NCBI RefSeq assembly: GCF_019038595.1
Contig: NZ_JAHOPF010000002.1
Location: forward strand, 539,496 to 603,495
Direction: 5' to 3'
Length of the DNA stretch: 64,000 nt
Source: Kaistella soli
Lineage (GTDB): Bacteria > Bacteroidota > Bacteroidia > Flavobacteriales > Weeksellaceae
The notes beneath the pieces are model-generated. The model made no database searches, was not told where the DNA came from, and saw nothing but the letters and a program-made list of their open reading frames with translations. A program made the translations under genes and the position numbers. Positions 26,208-35,415 of this stretch are shown here, piece by piece (the first letter of the stretch is position 1; every line of letters starts with the position of its first letter).

Positions 26208-27575
26208 ATGTCTTTAAAAAGAAAAATTGCCTTCAATCTCAGTATTGCCTTTTCACTTCTTTTCGGTACTGCACTGGTCATCATATATATTGCTTTTAAA
26301 GATTTCAGGAGAGATGAATTCAAAGAAAGATTTAAGCAACGACTGGAGCTCACTTCCCATTTTATTTCGAAATCCAATAATTTTGAAAAAGAAGCACCCG
26401 TGTTTTTCAGCGAAAATTCGGACAACATCCTGCTGGGTGAATCCATTTTAATTTTCAATGCTGAAAAAAAACTTATTTACAGCACTTTAAAAGACACCAT
26501 TATCAGCTGGGACACGGATCTGCTGAATGAACTGGATCAAAAAAGAACAGTTTATCTTGAGAAATCATCTCCGGAAAAATATGCAGCCTTAAAAAGCATC
26601 AATGGCAAAAACTATTACATTATTACCAGCGCAGTGGATACCACCGGACAATCCAAACTGGCTTATCTTAAATTCTCGCTCATCACCGCTTACATCATCA
26701 GCACGCTGCTGATCGGTTTTTTCAGTTATTATTTTATGGGCCAGTTTCTCCGCCCTTTGGAAAATTTGAACAAAGAAGTGTCTGAAGTGACAGCGCATAA
26801 ATTAACGACCCAAATCCCTGTGCAGCAGTCCAACGATGAAATTAATGTTCTCGCGAAATCTTTTAATCTCATGATTTCAAGGCTTAATGATGTTTTCCAG
26901 TCACAAAAAGATTTCACCGCCAGTGCCTCCCATGAGATCAGGACGCCGATTACCCGGGTTGCCTTTCAACTCGAGAATTTAATCCAACTGGAGCAGCATC
27001 CTCCACATATTTTATCGTCTTTAAAACAGGTTCAGCAGGACGTCTACCAACTGTCGGATTTGATCAGTTCGCTTTCGCTTCTCACAAGGTTTGATACTGA
27101 AAACATCCAGAATCTTTATGAAGAACTAAGAATTGATGAAGTGATATTTGAAGCTTTTGCAACAGTGGAAAAAAGTCATCCGACCCTGAAAATGGATTTT
27201 CTGATCTCCGAAGAATCCGCAGAACATGGCCTTCTCGTTATTAAAGGCATTCCGTCGTTATTAGCAATTGTATTCATCAATCTTTTCAAAAATGCCGCGC
27301 TTTATTCTGAAGATACCAAAGCCGATATTTTAATTACCGAAGCTGCGGACGAACTTTCCGTAGATATGATCACGACAGGAAAAACCATATCTCCGGCTGA
27401 GCAGCAGAAATTATTCGAAGCGTTCATGCGGGGCGACAATTCACAGCATATTTCCGGATCAGGATTGGGTCTGCGGATTGTAAAAAGAATTCTGGAATAT
27501 CACGGCGCATCCATCGTCTACACTTCCCCATCAGAAAACATCAACAAATTCACCCTTACTTTCCCAAAATCATAA
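26208..27575 (+). CDS. Sensor histidine kinase (metal-responsive type, CzcS/CusS-like)
   Basis: A 455-residue membrane kinase. Helix 1 (about 9-28) and helix 2 (about 158-182) enclose a periplasmic sensor of about 130 residues. A HAMP segment follows (FLRPLENLNKEVSEVTAHKL). HisKA has phospho-His in SASHEIRTPITR (about 243), and the ATPase domain shows the N-box FINLFKNAALYSE and G-box SGSGLGLRIVKRILEYHGA. It is paired with the response regulator directly upstream. Placement before a heavy-metal RND operon suggests it senses a periplasmic metal; which one is unknown. Confidence 0.92.
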   Translation: MSLKRKIAFNLSIAFSLLFGTALVIIYIAFKDFRRDEFKERFKQRLELTSHFISKSNNFEKEAPVFFSENSDNILLGESILIFNAEKKLIYSTLKDTIISWDTDLLNELDQKRTVYLEKSSPEKYAALKSINGKNYYIITSAVDTTGQSKLAYLKFSLITAYIISTLLIGFFSYYFMGQFLRPLENLNKEVSEVTAHKLTTQIPVQQSNDEINVLAKSFNLMISRLNDVFQSQKDFTASASHEIRTPITRVAFQLENLIQLEQHPPHILSSLKQVQQDVYQLSDLISSLSLLTRFDTENIQNLYEELRIDEVIFEAFATVEKSHPTLKMDFLISEESAEHGLLVIKGIPSLLAIVFINLFKNAALYSEDTKADILITEAADELSVDMITTGKTISPAEQQKLFEAFMRGDNSQHISGSGLGLRIVKRILEYHGASIVYTSPSENINKFTLTFPKS

Positions 27576-27586
27576 TTTAATTTTTT

Positions 27587-27619
27587 TTTAAGGTTTCTTT
27601 AAGTTCATTTTAAGTTCAG
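27587..27619 (+). promoter_or_regulatory. Three phased 11-bp repeats, likely response-regulator operator
   Basis: TTTAAGGTTTC, TTTAAGTTCAT and TTTAAGTTCAG lie head to tail at 27587, 27598 and 27609, an exact 11-bp period. OmpR/PhoB-family regulators bind such direct repeats as tandem dimers on one face of the helix. The array ends 34 nt before the ATG of the efflux operon, where an activator would sit upstream of the -7 region. Confidence 0.75.
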
Positions 27620-27653
27620 CACCGCATTTTCGCATTTCCAAAAAATATGAGAA

Positions 27654-28895
27654 ATGAAGAGAATTGCCGGGCTATTTGTTGCCCTTTCATCATTATTGAG
27701 CGCTCAGCGGCAAATGTCGGTAACGGAATGTGAAACTGCTTTTCAGAGAAATAATCTTCACCTGCTTGCTGCCCAGTATAACATCAATATGGCCGATGCA
27801 GATATTCTGCAGGCAAGGATTTGGGAACTGCCGCGGGCTGACCTGCAGATCAACGCTTACAATCCTGAAGATCACAAAATTTTAGATGCAAAGAATTCCA
27901 AAAGTTTCGAAATCAGCCAATTGATTTACTTGGGAGGCAAAAAGAAAAATGAAATTGCCTTCGCCAAATCCAATAAGGAACTGACACAGCTCCAGTTTTC
28001 CCAACTTTTAGCAGAACTCCGAACCCAACTTAGAAGCAATTATTACAATCTTTATTTTGAGCACCTAAAACTGGAAAGCACCCAGAAACAGCTGGCTTAT
28101 ATGAATGATTTACTGAAGGCTTATAAGGAACAGACAGCAAAAGGAAATATTTCGCTGAAAGATGCGGTAAGGCTGCAATCGGTTGTCATTCAGTTAAGCA
28201 GTGATGAGAATACGATTCAGAACGAAATCATGGGACTTAGACAAACTCTGAAAGTTTTGACAGGTACTACTGAAGATTTCGATACGCAAGTTTCGGAGGA
28301 TGAAGCTAAGCAGATTCTCGAAGTTCAGCCTTTTGACGATCTGGACGATCTGAAAAGAAAAGCATTGGAAAATAACGCTGATTATCTTTATTTTCTGAAA
28401 CTGACGGAAAACAGCAGGCTCTATGAACAGTGGCAAAAATCCTTCAATACACCTGACCTCACCCTAGGCGCAGCCTGGGATCAAAACGGCGGAACTTTTA
28501 AAAATGAAATCAATATAAAGATCGGAATTCCTCTTCCTTTATGGAAAACCAACCAGGGGAATATTGAGAAAGCGCGCTATTCCATCAGCCAAAACCAGAA
28601 AAATGCGGAGTATCAGAAATTAAATCTGGAAACCATGGTGGAAGCCTCATACAGAACCTGGAAAAATCATTATAACCAACTGTCGCAGATCAAAACCAGT
28701 GATATGGATCATCTGGATCAGGTGTATAAAGGCATGGTAACCAACTTCAGACACGGCAACGTAAGTCTCCTTGAATTTACTGATTTCATGGAAAGCTACA
28801 GACAGACTGCCTTGCAGATCTGCGAAATGAAAAAACAGATCATCCTCTCCGCCGAACAGCTCAACAACTTAGTACAAACCAAAATCTATTATTAA
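27654..28895 (+). CDS. TolC-family outer-membrane channel (CzcC-like)
   Basis: A 413-residue secreted protein (signal peptide 1-18, ending LSAQ). The TolC fold is shown by two long helical repeats, with coiled-coil segments such as ELRTQLRSNYYNLYFEHLKLESTQKQLAYMND (split over about 124-155) and the matching C-terminal half around 330-400. It would form the outer-membrane duct of a tripartite metal efflux pump. It is the first gene of an operon, 3 nt before the adaptor gene, and sits under the phased repeats. Confidence 0.88.
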   Translation: MKRIAGLFVALSSLLSAQRQMSVTECETAFQRNNLHLLAAQYNINMADADILQARIWELPRADLQINAYNPEDHKILDAKNSKSFEISQLIYLGGKKKNEIAFAKSNKELTQLQFSQLLAELRTQLRSNYYNLYFEHLKLESTQKQLAYMNDLLKAYKEQTAKGNISLKDAVRLQSVVIQLSSDENTIQNEIMGLRQTLKVLTGTTEDFDTQVSEDEAKQILEVQPFDDLDDLKRKALENNADYLYFLKLTENSRLYEQWQKSFNTPDLTLGAAWDQNGGTFKNEINIKIGIPLPLWKTNQGNIEKARYSISQNQKNAEYQKLNLETMVEASYRTWKNHYNQLSQIKTSDMDHLDQVYKGMVTNFRHGNVSLLEFTDFMESYRQTALQICEMKKQIILSAEQLNNLVQTKIYY

Positions 28896-28898
28896 CGA

Positions 28899-29981
28899 AT
28901 GAAAAATTATACACTCTCTCTTCTGCTTGCCTTTACTGTTTTATCCTGTTCCCACAAGCAGGAAACCCAGGAAACAGTATCTAAAGGTTTTGAACTGAGT
29001 CAGACGATGCTTAAATCCATTAAAACCGCCAAAGCTGAAAACCAGTACGTTGAAAACACCTACAGTTTCTACGGAAAAATCGCTGCGGACAAAAACAGTT
29101 ACATCGACGTCTTCCCCTTGGTTGGCGGAAATGTGATGAGCGTAAATGTAGAACTTGGTGATTATGTCAAAAAAGGTCAGGTTCTGGCGACCATCAGGAG
29201 TACGGAATTGGCTGAAGTGCAGAAAGATGTAAGTGATGCGCGGACAGACCTGGTTATAGCTCAGAATAATCTCCGCGTTGCCAACGAAATGTTCGAAGGA
29301 AAACTGAATACCGAAAAAGATGTACGCGAAGCTAAAAGCCAACTGCAAAAAGCAATGGATCAGATGCAGAGATCAAAAGCGGTAAGCACTGTTTATAATG
29401 TAAGAAAAGGAAATATTTACCAGGTGGTGGCGCCCATCAGTGGCTATATCGTGCAGAAAAACATCAACAAAGACATGCAGCTGAGAAGTGACCGAAGCGA
29501 TAATATCTTCGATGTGGCCAACACCTCAAAAGTCTGGGCAATAGTAAACATCAACGAAAGCGACATCAGTAAAGTAAGTCTGGGAATGAGAGCCCAGGTT
29601 TCCACCCTGATCGATCCTGAAAAAATATACTACGGTAAAATTGATAAAATCTTCAAAATCATCGATCCCGAGACCAACTCAATGCAGGCAAGAGTGGTGT
29701 TGGATAATACCAGCGGCGAACTGATTCCCGAAAGCAAAGCCACCATAAAAGTATCCAGCACCGAAAACACTGTGGCGGTCGCCATCCCAAAAAACGCCTT
29801 GATATTCGATGATAACAGATATTTTGTTGTGCTTCTGAAATCTTATAATCAGGCTAAAATTCAGGAAGTTAAAATTCTGAAGCAAAGCGGCGAAAAAGCT
29901 TTTATCTCTGAAGGACTTTCCGAAAATGACGTCGTCATCACCGAAAATCAACTGCTGATTTACAGAAGCCTGAATGAATAA
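28899..29981 (+). CDS. RND efflux periplasmic adaptor lipoprotein (CzcB-like)
   Basis: A 360-residue membrane fusion protein with lipobox VLSC (about residue 17), so lipid-anchored to a membrane. A barrel-sandwich half-motif (VFPLVGGNVMSVNVELGDYVKKGQVL) precedes a helical hairpin (about 105-155), then the second lipoyl half VVAPISGYIVQKNINKDMQL and a beta-barrel with AIVNINESDISKVSLGMRAQV. It links the inner-membrane pump to the outer-membrane channel. No N-terminal His/Met-rich metal-binding extension is seen. Confidence 0.9.
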   Translation: MKNYTLSLLLAFTVLSCSHKQETQETVSKGFELSQTMLKSIKTAKAENQYVENTYSFYGKIAADKNSYIDVFPLVGGNVMSVNVELGDYVKKGQVLATIRSTELAEVQKDVSDARTDLVIAQNNLRVANEMFEGKLNTEKDVREAKSQLQKAMDQMQRSKAVSTVYNVRKGNIYQVVAPISGYIVQKNINKDMQLRSDRSDNIFDVANTSKVWAIVNINESDISKVSLGMRAQVSTLIDPEKIYYGKIDKIFKIIDPETNSMQARVVLDNTSGELIPESKATIKVSSTENTVAVAIPKNALIFDDNRYFVVLLKSYNQAKIQEVKILKQSGEKAFISEGLSENDVVITENQLLIYRSLNE

Positions 29982-30034
29982 AAACTTAATCCAGTAAGAA
30001 TTCCCATTAAGATTTAAAGATTTAAAAATTTACA

Positions 30035-33000
30035 ATGAATAAATTCATTAAAAGTATCATTTCCTTTTCCTTAAAAAACAAAGCATTCACATTCGTCTGG
30101 GTTGCCCTTCTGGCGGTTGCCGGTTTTATCAGTTTCAAAAACATGCCGATTGAAGCTTTCCCGGATGTCACCAATACCCAGATTGTCATCATCACCCAGT
30201 GGAACGGGCGGAGTGCTGAAGAAGTGGAAAGATTTGTGACCACTCCTATCGAACTTTCGATGAGTTCTGTACAGAAAAAATCGAGTGTCCGGAGCACAAC
30301 GATGTTCGGACTTTCCATTATTAAAATTATTTTCGATGATGGTGTGGATGACACTTTTGCAAGAAACCAGGTCAACAATCAGCTCAGAACAGTTTCGCTT
30401 CCCGAAGGTGCGCAGCCCGACGTGCAGCCGCCTTACGGACCGACCGGAGAAATTTACCGTTATATCCTCGAAAGCCCCAAAAAAGATTCCCGGGAACTGC
30501 TCACTTTGCAGACTTGGGTGGTCGACCGTGCTTTGCGTGGAATTCCCGGTGTTGCCGACATTAATGTTTTCGGCGGACAGGACAAAATTTTCGAACTCAG
30601 CATCGATCCACGAAAACTTGATCAATACAGTTTGACTACTTCTGAGGTATACGACGCGGTCTCCAAAAGCAATCTGAATGTGGGAGGCGATGTCATCGAA
30701 AAAAGCGGCCAGTCTTTCGTGGTTCGGGGTATTGGTTTATTAAAATCCATTGAAGACATTGAAAATGTAATCATCCGTAACGATCACGGCAACCCTGTTC
30801 TGGTGAAAAATGTAGCCGCCGTGCACGAAAGTTCGCTGCCAAGAGTGGGACAGGCTGGTTTCAATGACAAAAATGATGTCGTGGCGGGAATCATTGTGAT
30901 GCGGAAAGGGGAAAATCCTGTGGAAGTTCTGAAACTTGTAAAAGAAAAAATCGAAGAACTCAACACAAAAATTTTACCCAAAGATGTAAAGATAGAAACC
31001 TTCTACAACCGGGAAACGCTGATGGATTTTACCACCCGAACCATCATGCACAATCTGATCGAGGGAATCGTTTTTGTAACGGTCATTGTATTTCTTTTCA
31101 TGGCCGACTGGCGCACGACATTCGTTGTTTCGATCATCATTCCGCTTTCCTTACTTTTCGCCTTCTTTTGTCTTAAAATGGCTGGGATGAGCGCCAATCT
31201 GCTCTCTTTAGGGGCCGTAGATTTTGGGATTATCATCGACGGAGCCGTCGTGATGGTCGAAGGAATATTCGTAATGCTGGATCATAAAGCTAAAAAATAC
31301 GGTACCGAAAGATTCAACAAACTTGCCAAAGCAGGATGGATTAAAAATACCGGCATCGGACTCGGAAAAGCCATTTTCTTCTCCAAACTTATCATCATCA
31401 CTTCCCTGCTGCCTATCTTCTCATTCCAGAAAGTGGAAGGAAAAATGTTCTCACCACTGGCTTTTACTCTTGGATTTGCTTTAATCGGTGCGCTGCTCTT
31501 TACGCTGACTTTGGTCCCGGTGCTTTCGCACATGATGCTCAACAAAAACGTAAGAGAAAAACACAATCCTTTCGTGATCTTTTGGGAAAGAATCGTGGAG
31601 AAAGGCTTTAAATATACTTTTAAACATAAAAAGCTGAGTTTAATAGTGGCATTAAGCTTTTTGGGAATCACCCTGTTTTCCTCGAAATTTTTAGGAACCG
31701 AATTCTTACCGCCGCTTAATGAGGGCTCACTTTGGGTAACCGCAGAAATGCCCATGAGTACCAGCTTGAATGAATCCCTGAAGACAACGGAAAAGCTCAA
31801 AAAAACACTGCTTACCTTTCCTGAAGTTACCGGCGTACTGTCCCAAACCGGAAGAAGCAATGACGGAACCGACCCCAACGGATTCGGGTTTGTACAGTTT
31901 GCCGTGAGTCTGAAACCCAAAGATGAATGGCCGAGAAAAATTTCCATGGAAGATTTGATAGCTGAAATGGATGCTAAAATGAAAGAATATCAGGGAATTA
32001 CTTTTAATTATTCCCAGCCGATTTCAGACAATGTTGCTGAAGCAGTGGCAGGTTTCAAAGCTGAAAACGGCGTGAAAATTTATGGTGACAATCTGAATAC
32101 CCTCGACAAATATGCAAAACAGGTATACACTATTATAAAAGATATTGATGGCGTAAAAGAACCCGGTATTATTAAAAATATCGGGCAGCCGCAACTCAGC
32201 GTCGTTCTGGACCGGGATAAAATGGCAATGTACGGCGTCGCACTTTCCGATGCGCAGTCGGTTCTGGAAACCGCTTTCGGAGGTAAAACCGCATCTGAAC
32301 TTTTCGACGGTGAAAGAAAATTCGATATTCGGATAAGATATGCGAAAGAATACAGAAAAGATGAAAACGATATTGCTCATCTGATGGTTCCTAACCAGGA
32401 AGGCAAACTGATTCCGTTAAAAGAAATTTCCGAAATCCATCAGGACAACGGAGCCGCCTTTATCTACCGCGACAATATTAAACGCTACATCGGAATTAAA
32501 TTTTCGATCCGTGACCGAGATTTAGGAAGTACTATAGCTGAAGCGCAGAAAAAAGTAGATGCAATTAAACTTCCCGATAATTACAGCATCGGCTGGACAG
32601 GACAGTTCGAAAACCAGCAGCGCGCGACAGGACGTTTAGCTCAGGTAGTGCCGGTAAGTCTGGTGATGATTTTCTTTCTGCTATTCGTTTTATTCGGAAA
32701 TCTGAAGGACTCACTTCTCGTTTTGGCAAATGTTCCTTTTGCTTTAATTGGTGGTATTATTGCTCTTCATTTAACCGGTATGAACTTCGGCATTTCCGCC
32801 GGTGTAGGCTTCATTGCACTTTTTGGAATCTGCATTCAGAACGGCGTTATTTTACTCTCAGAATTCCATCAGAATATTAAATCAGGAATGAATGTCGCAG
32901 ATGGCATTCTGCAGGGAGTAAAAACCAGAACGAGGCCTGTTGTAATGACAGCGTTAATGGCATCCATCGGTTTATTACCGGCAGCGCTTTCTACAGGCAT

Positions 33001-33133
33001 TGGCTCCGAATCTCAAAAACCTTTGGCGGTCGTAATTATTGGAGGTTTGGTTACCGCAACCATTCTAACACTGCTGATTTTCCCGATCATATTCTGGATC
33101 TTTAACAAAACGAAAAAGTCTGAACATATTTAA
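30035..33133 (+). CDS. czcA: Heavy-metal efflux RND transporter (CzcA type)
   Basis: A 1,032-residue proton-driven exporter with 12 membrane helices and two large periplasmic loops. It begins with a helix and the typical MPIEAFPDVTNTQIVI. The helix-4 proton-relay motif reads LGAVDFGIIIDGAVVMVEG (about 393-411), the DFG...DGAVVMVE form of HME-RND pumps for Co/Zn/Cd (CzcA) and not the AxGxMVDAAIVM form of Cu/Ag pumps (CusA). This argues for a Zn, Co or Cd substrate, though not proof. C-terminal motifs include NVPFALIGGIIAL and RTRPVVMTALMASIGLLPAAL. It is the third gene of the operon; a terminator follows. Confidence 0.92.
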   Translation: MNKFIKSIISFSLKNKAFTFVWVALLAVAGFISFKNMPIEAFPDVTNTQIVIITQWNGRSAEEVERFVTTPIELSMSSVQKKSSVRSTTMFGLSIIKIIFDDGVDDTFARNQVNNQLRTVSLPEGAQPDVQPPYGPTGEIYRYILESPKKDSRELLTLQTWVVDRALRGIPGVADINVFGGQDKIFELSIDPRKLDQYSLTTSEVYDAVSKSNLNVGGDVIEKSGQSFVVRGIGLLKSIEDIENVIIRNDHGNPVLVKNVAAVHESSLPRVGQAGFNDKNDVVAGIIVMRKGENPVEVLKLVKEKIEELNTKILPKDVKIETFYNRETLMDFTTRTIMHNLIEGIVFVTVIVFLFMADWRTTFVVSIIIPLSLLFAFFCLKMAGMSANLLSLGAVDFGIIIDGAVVMVEGIFVMLDHKAKKYGTERFNKLAKAGWIKNTGIGLGKAIFFSKLIIITSLLPIFSFQKVEGKMFSPLAFTLGFALIGALLFTLTLVPVLSHMMLNKNVREKHNPFVIFWERIVEKGFKYTFKHKKLSLIVALSFLGITLFSSKFLGTEFLPPLNEGSLWVTAEMPMSTSLNESLKTTEKLKKTLLTFPEVTGVLSQTGRSNDGTDPNGFGFVQFAVSLKPKDEWPRKISMEDLIAEMDAKMKEYQGITFNYSQPISDNVAEAVAGFKAENGVKIYGDNLNTLDKYAKQVYTIIKDIDGVKEPGIIKNIGQPQLSVVLDRDKMAMYGVALSDAQSVLETAFGGKTASELFDGERKFDIRIRYAKEYRKDENDIAHLMVPNQEGKLIPLKEISEIHQDNGAAFIYRDNIKRYIGIKFSIRDRDLGSTIAEAQKKVDAIKLPDNYSIGWTGQFENQQRATGRLAQVVPVSLVMIFFLLFVLFGNLKDSLLVLANVPFALIGGIIALHLTGMNFGISAGVGFIALFGICIQNGVILLSEFHQNIKSGMNVADGILQGVKTRTRPVVMTALMASIGLLPAALSTGIGSESQKPLAVVIIGGLVTATILTLLIFPIIFWIFNKTKKSEHI

Positions 33134-33164
33134 TATATCAGATCTACAAACCTATTTTCTAAAT

Positions 33165-33194
33165 AATTACCTGAGTTTTCAGGTAATTTTTTTT
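33165..33194 (+). terminator. Terminator after RND efflux operon
   Basis: AATTACCTGA-GTTT-TCAGGTAATT hairpin followed by T8. Confidence 0.88.
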
Positions 33195-33225
33195 GTCCGG
33201 AATTTGCATATTATATTTATTTAAC

Positions 33226-33249
33226 TAAATTTGTTAGACTAATCTAACA
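33226..33249 (+). promoter_or_regulatory. Nramp promoter with DtxR/MntR-like operator
   Basis: A -7 box TAAATTTG (33226-33233) runs into the inverted repeat TGTTAGA-CTAA-TCTAACA (33232-33249), which covers the expected transcription start. Its core TTAGA..TCTAA resembles operators of DtxR/MntR-family metal repressors (TTAGG..CCTAA type). Repression of Mn/Fe import when metal is plentiful is the natural reading. Confidence 0.72.
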
Positions 33250-33259
33250 TTTACAGACA

Positions 33260-34597
33260 TTGGCTTCAAAACTCTTTTCAAAAGCATGGCGGAACGACAG
33301 AACTTCAAACTCTTTGCCTGAAGTTTTTTCCAGCGTAAATATCCCGAAAGACGCAGGTTTCTGGCGGAAACTGCTGGCATTTACCGGCCCAGGCTTAATG
33401 GTCGCGGTAGGTTATATGGATCCCGGAAACTGGGCCACGGATATTGCCGGAGGTGCGCAGTTTGGCTACACTTTGCTGTCGGTTATTTTAATCTCAAACC
33501 TGTTTGCTATTATTCTTCAGCATCTTTCCTTAAAACTCGGGATTGTTGCGGAAAGAGATTTAGCACAGGCCTGTAAAGATCATTTTAATCCTACCACTAA
33601 CTTCATCCTCTGGGTATTCTGCGAAATTGCAATTGCCGCCTGCGATCTCGCGGAAGTGATTGGTTCAGCCATCGCGCTCAATTTACTTTTCGGCATCCCG
33701 CTGACTTGGGGAGTGGTAATCACGGTGGTTGACGTTTTTATCATACTGTTCCTGCAGGCGAAAGGATTCCGTTATCTCGAAAGTATTGTAGGTGGATTGA
33801 TTATCGTAATATTCGGTTGTTTTGCCTATGAAATCATACTCAGCAAACCCGATGTGTTCCCCATACTGAGCGGACTCGTTCCACAAAAGGAAATTATTAC
33901 CAATCCGTCGATGCTTTACATTGCCATTGGGATTCTGGGAGCTACCGTGATGCCGCACAACCTCTATTTACACAGCAGCATCGTGCAGACCAGAAATTAT
34001 GAACGGACTCCCAAAGGAAAAAAGGAAGCCATTAAATTTGCTACGCTGGACAGTACTATATCGCTCTTTCTTGCTTTTTTCATCAATGCTGCGATTTTAA
34101 TCGTGGCTGCAGCTACTTTCCATACCACCGGCAATCAGGATGTTGCAGATATCCACGATGCTCATAAAATGCTGGCGCCAATCTTGGGAACCACCCTTGC
34201 AAGCGTTTTCTTTGCTGTGGCATTACTTGCATCGGGTCAGAATTCAACATTAACAGGAACGCTCGCCGGACAGATTGTAATGGAAGGTTTTTTAAATATC
34301 CGCTTAAAACCCTGGCTGAGAAGATTAATTACCCGGCTGATTGCGGTAATTCCCGCCTTGATTGTAACCATTCTTTACGGCGAACAGGGAACCACCAATC
34401 TGCTGGTTTTAAGTCAGGTGATACTTTCAATGCAGTTGAGTTTTGCAGTAGTGCCTTTGGTCATGTTTACCGGATCAAAACTGAAAATGGGTGAATTTGT
34501 AAATAAACGCTGGCTGAAAATCCTCGTCTGGATTATTGCGGTAATTATTATCGTTCTAAATCTGTACTTACTTTTTGAAACCTTCTTTCCGTCATGA
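33260..34597 (+). CDS. mntH: Nramp-family Mn(2+)/Fe(2+) transporter
   Basis: A 445-residue transporter with 11 to 12 membrane helices. The metal site is visible: DPGNW in helix 1 (about residue 57, Asp and Asn) and [13 protein letters not shown] in helix 6 (about 231), where Met is the selectivity residue for Mn/Fe/Cd over Mg. It imports metal with protons. The start is TTG 33260: the in-frame TAA at 33245-33247 excludes anything further upstream and the first ATG lies inside helix 1. The leader is about 20 nt and carries a palindromic operator. It overlaps the next gene by 4 nt (ATGA). Confidence 0.93.
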   Translation: MASKLFSKAWRNDRTSNSLPEVFSSVNIPKDAGFWRKLLAFTGPGLMVAVGYMDPGNWATDIAGGAQFGYTLLSVILISNLFAIILQHLSLKLGIVAERDLAQACKDHFNPTTNFILWVFCEIAIAACDLAEVIGSAIALNLLFGIPLTWGVVITVVDVFIILFLQAKGFRYLESIVGGLIIVIFGCFAYEIILSKPDVFPILSGLVPQKEIITNPSMLYIAIGILGATVMPHNLYLHSSIVQTRNYERTPKGKKEAIKFATLDSTISLFLAFFINAAILIVAAATFHTTGNQDVADIHDAHKMLAPILGTTLASVFFAVALLASGQNSTLTGTLAGQIVMEGFLNIRLKPWLRRLITRLIAVIPALIVTILYGEQGTTNLLVLSQVILSMQLSFAVVPLVMFTGSKLKMGEFVNKRWLKILVWIIAVIIIVLNLYLLFETFFPS

Positions 34598-35340
34598 AAA
34601 AGATCAGCTCGGTACTGCTTATACTTACTTTTTCCTTTTTGTGTTCTCAGGAAAGCATAGAGACTGACCGTCCGGATCAGACAGAATCGGCATCGCTTAC
34701 TCCAAAAAAATTCATCCAGATTGAAAGCGGCTTTCTCTATGAAAAAACCGGTACTCAGGCTGAAAAGTTTTCGCACCCGAACATTCTTTGGAAATACGGA
34801 ATCAATGATAATTTTGAGCTCAGAATGATTACTGAATTCAGCTCGGAAAAATCGGGAAATGAAACCTTTTCCGGAATGATGCCGTTGACTTTGGGTTTTA
34901 AGGCAAAACTTACAGACGAAAAAAAATTCCTTCCGAAAATTTCATTTATCGGGCATTTAACTGCCAATAAACTGAGTTCAAAGCATTTCGAAACCACTCA
35001 TATCGCACCAAGTTTCAAATTTCTGTTTCAGCACACTTTATCTGAAAAGTGGCGGATGGGATATAATCTCGGCGCCGACTGGAATGGTGAAACTCCTGAT
35101 GCTACAGCGGTATACACTTTATCAGCGGCGTACGGCATTAACGAAAAATGGGGCGCATTTGCGGAAGTTTTTGGATTTTTAAATAAGTTTCAGAAAGCAA
35201 ATCACAGCCTTCATGGCGGTTTCACCTATCTTATCAGCAACGATTTTCAGTTGGATGCTTCCTCAGGCTTCGGGATTTCCGAATCATCTCCTGACTATTT
35301 TATTTGCTGCGGTGTTTCTTACCGCTTCAGTACCGAATAG
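34594..35340 (+). CDS. Outer-membrane beta-barrel transporter-like protein
   Basis: A 248-residue secreted protein (signal peptide 1-18). The mature N terminus has [17 protein letters not shown], a signature of the MetA-pathway/transporter barrels (PF13557 type), followed by about ten alternating strands and a terminal aromatic strand CGVSYRF. It overlaps mntH by 4 nt (ATGA), so it is translationally coupled. I infer a passive outer-membrane route for the metal imported by the Nramp protein; this pairing is reminiscent of outer-membrane Mn channels but is not homology I can demonstrate. Confidence 0.78.
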   Translation: MKKISSVLLILTFSFLCSQESIETDRPDQTESASLTPKKFIQIESGFLYEKTGTQAEKFSHPNILWKYGINDNFELRMITEFSSEKSGNETFSGMMPLTLGFKAKLTDEKKFLPKISFIGHLTANKLSSKHFETTHIAPSFKFLFQHTLSEKWRMGYNLGADWNGETPDATAVYTLSAAYGINEKWGAFAEVFGFLNKFQKANHSLHGGFTYLISNDFQLDASSGFGISESSPDYFICCGVSYRFSTE

Positions 35341-35372
35341 CATTTTCTGCCGAATTGTCCTAAAACTTTCTT

Positions 35373-35387
35373 TGGCAAAATTGTTGC
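35373..35387 (+). promoter_or_regulatory. Sigma-54-like -24/-12 element upstream of grpE
   Basis: TGGCAAAATTGTTGC matches TGGCAC-N5-TTGC at all positions but one (C to A), with the exact GG-to-GC spacing of 12. Transcription would start near 35399, 17 nt before the grpE ATG. No TAnnTTTG box was found in this gap. Confidence 0.5.
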
Positions 35388-35415
35388 GAACTGATGACTA
35401 ATAAAATGTAATATT

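Noticed and set aside
29982..30034. Separate promoter for the RND pump gene
   Set aside because: No TAnnTTTG box in the 53-nt gap; co-transcription with the adaptor is simpler.
30071..30625. 184-codon minus-strand open frame inside the RND pump gene
   Set aside because: Antisense shadow of a clearly coding frame; Phe/His/Ser-rich translation with no family features.
31282..31947. 221-codon minus-strand open frame inside the RND pump gene
   Set aside because: Antisense shadow; no start context, low-complexity Leu/Ser composition.
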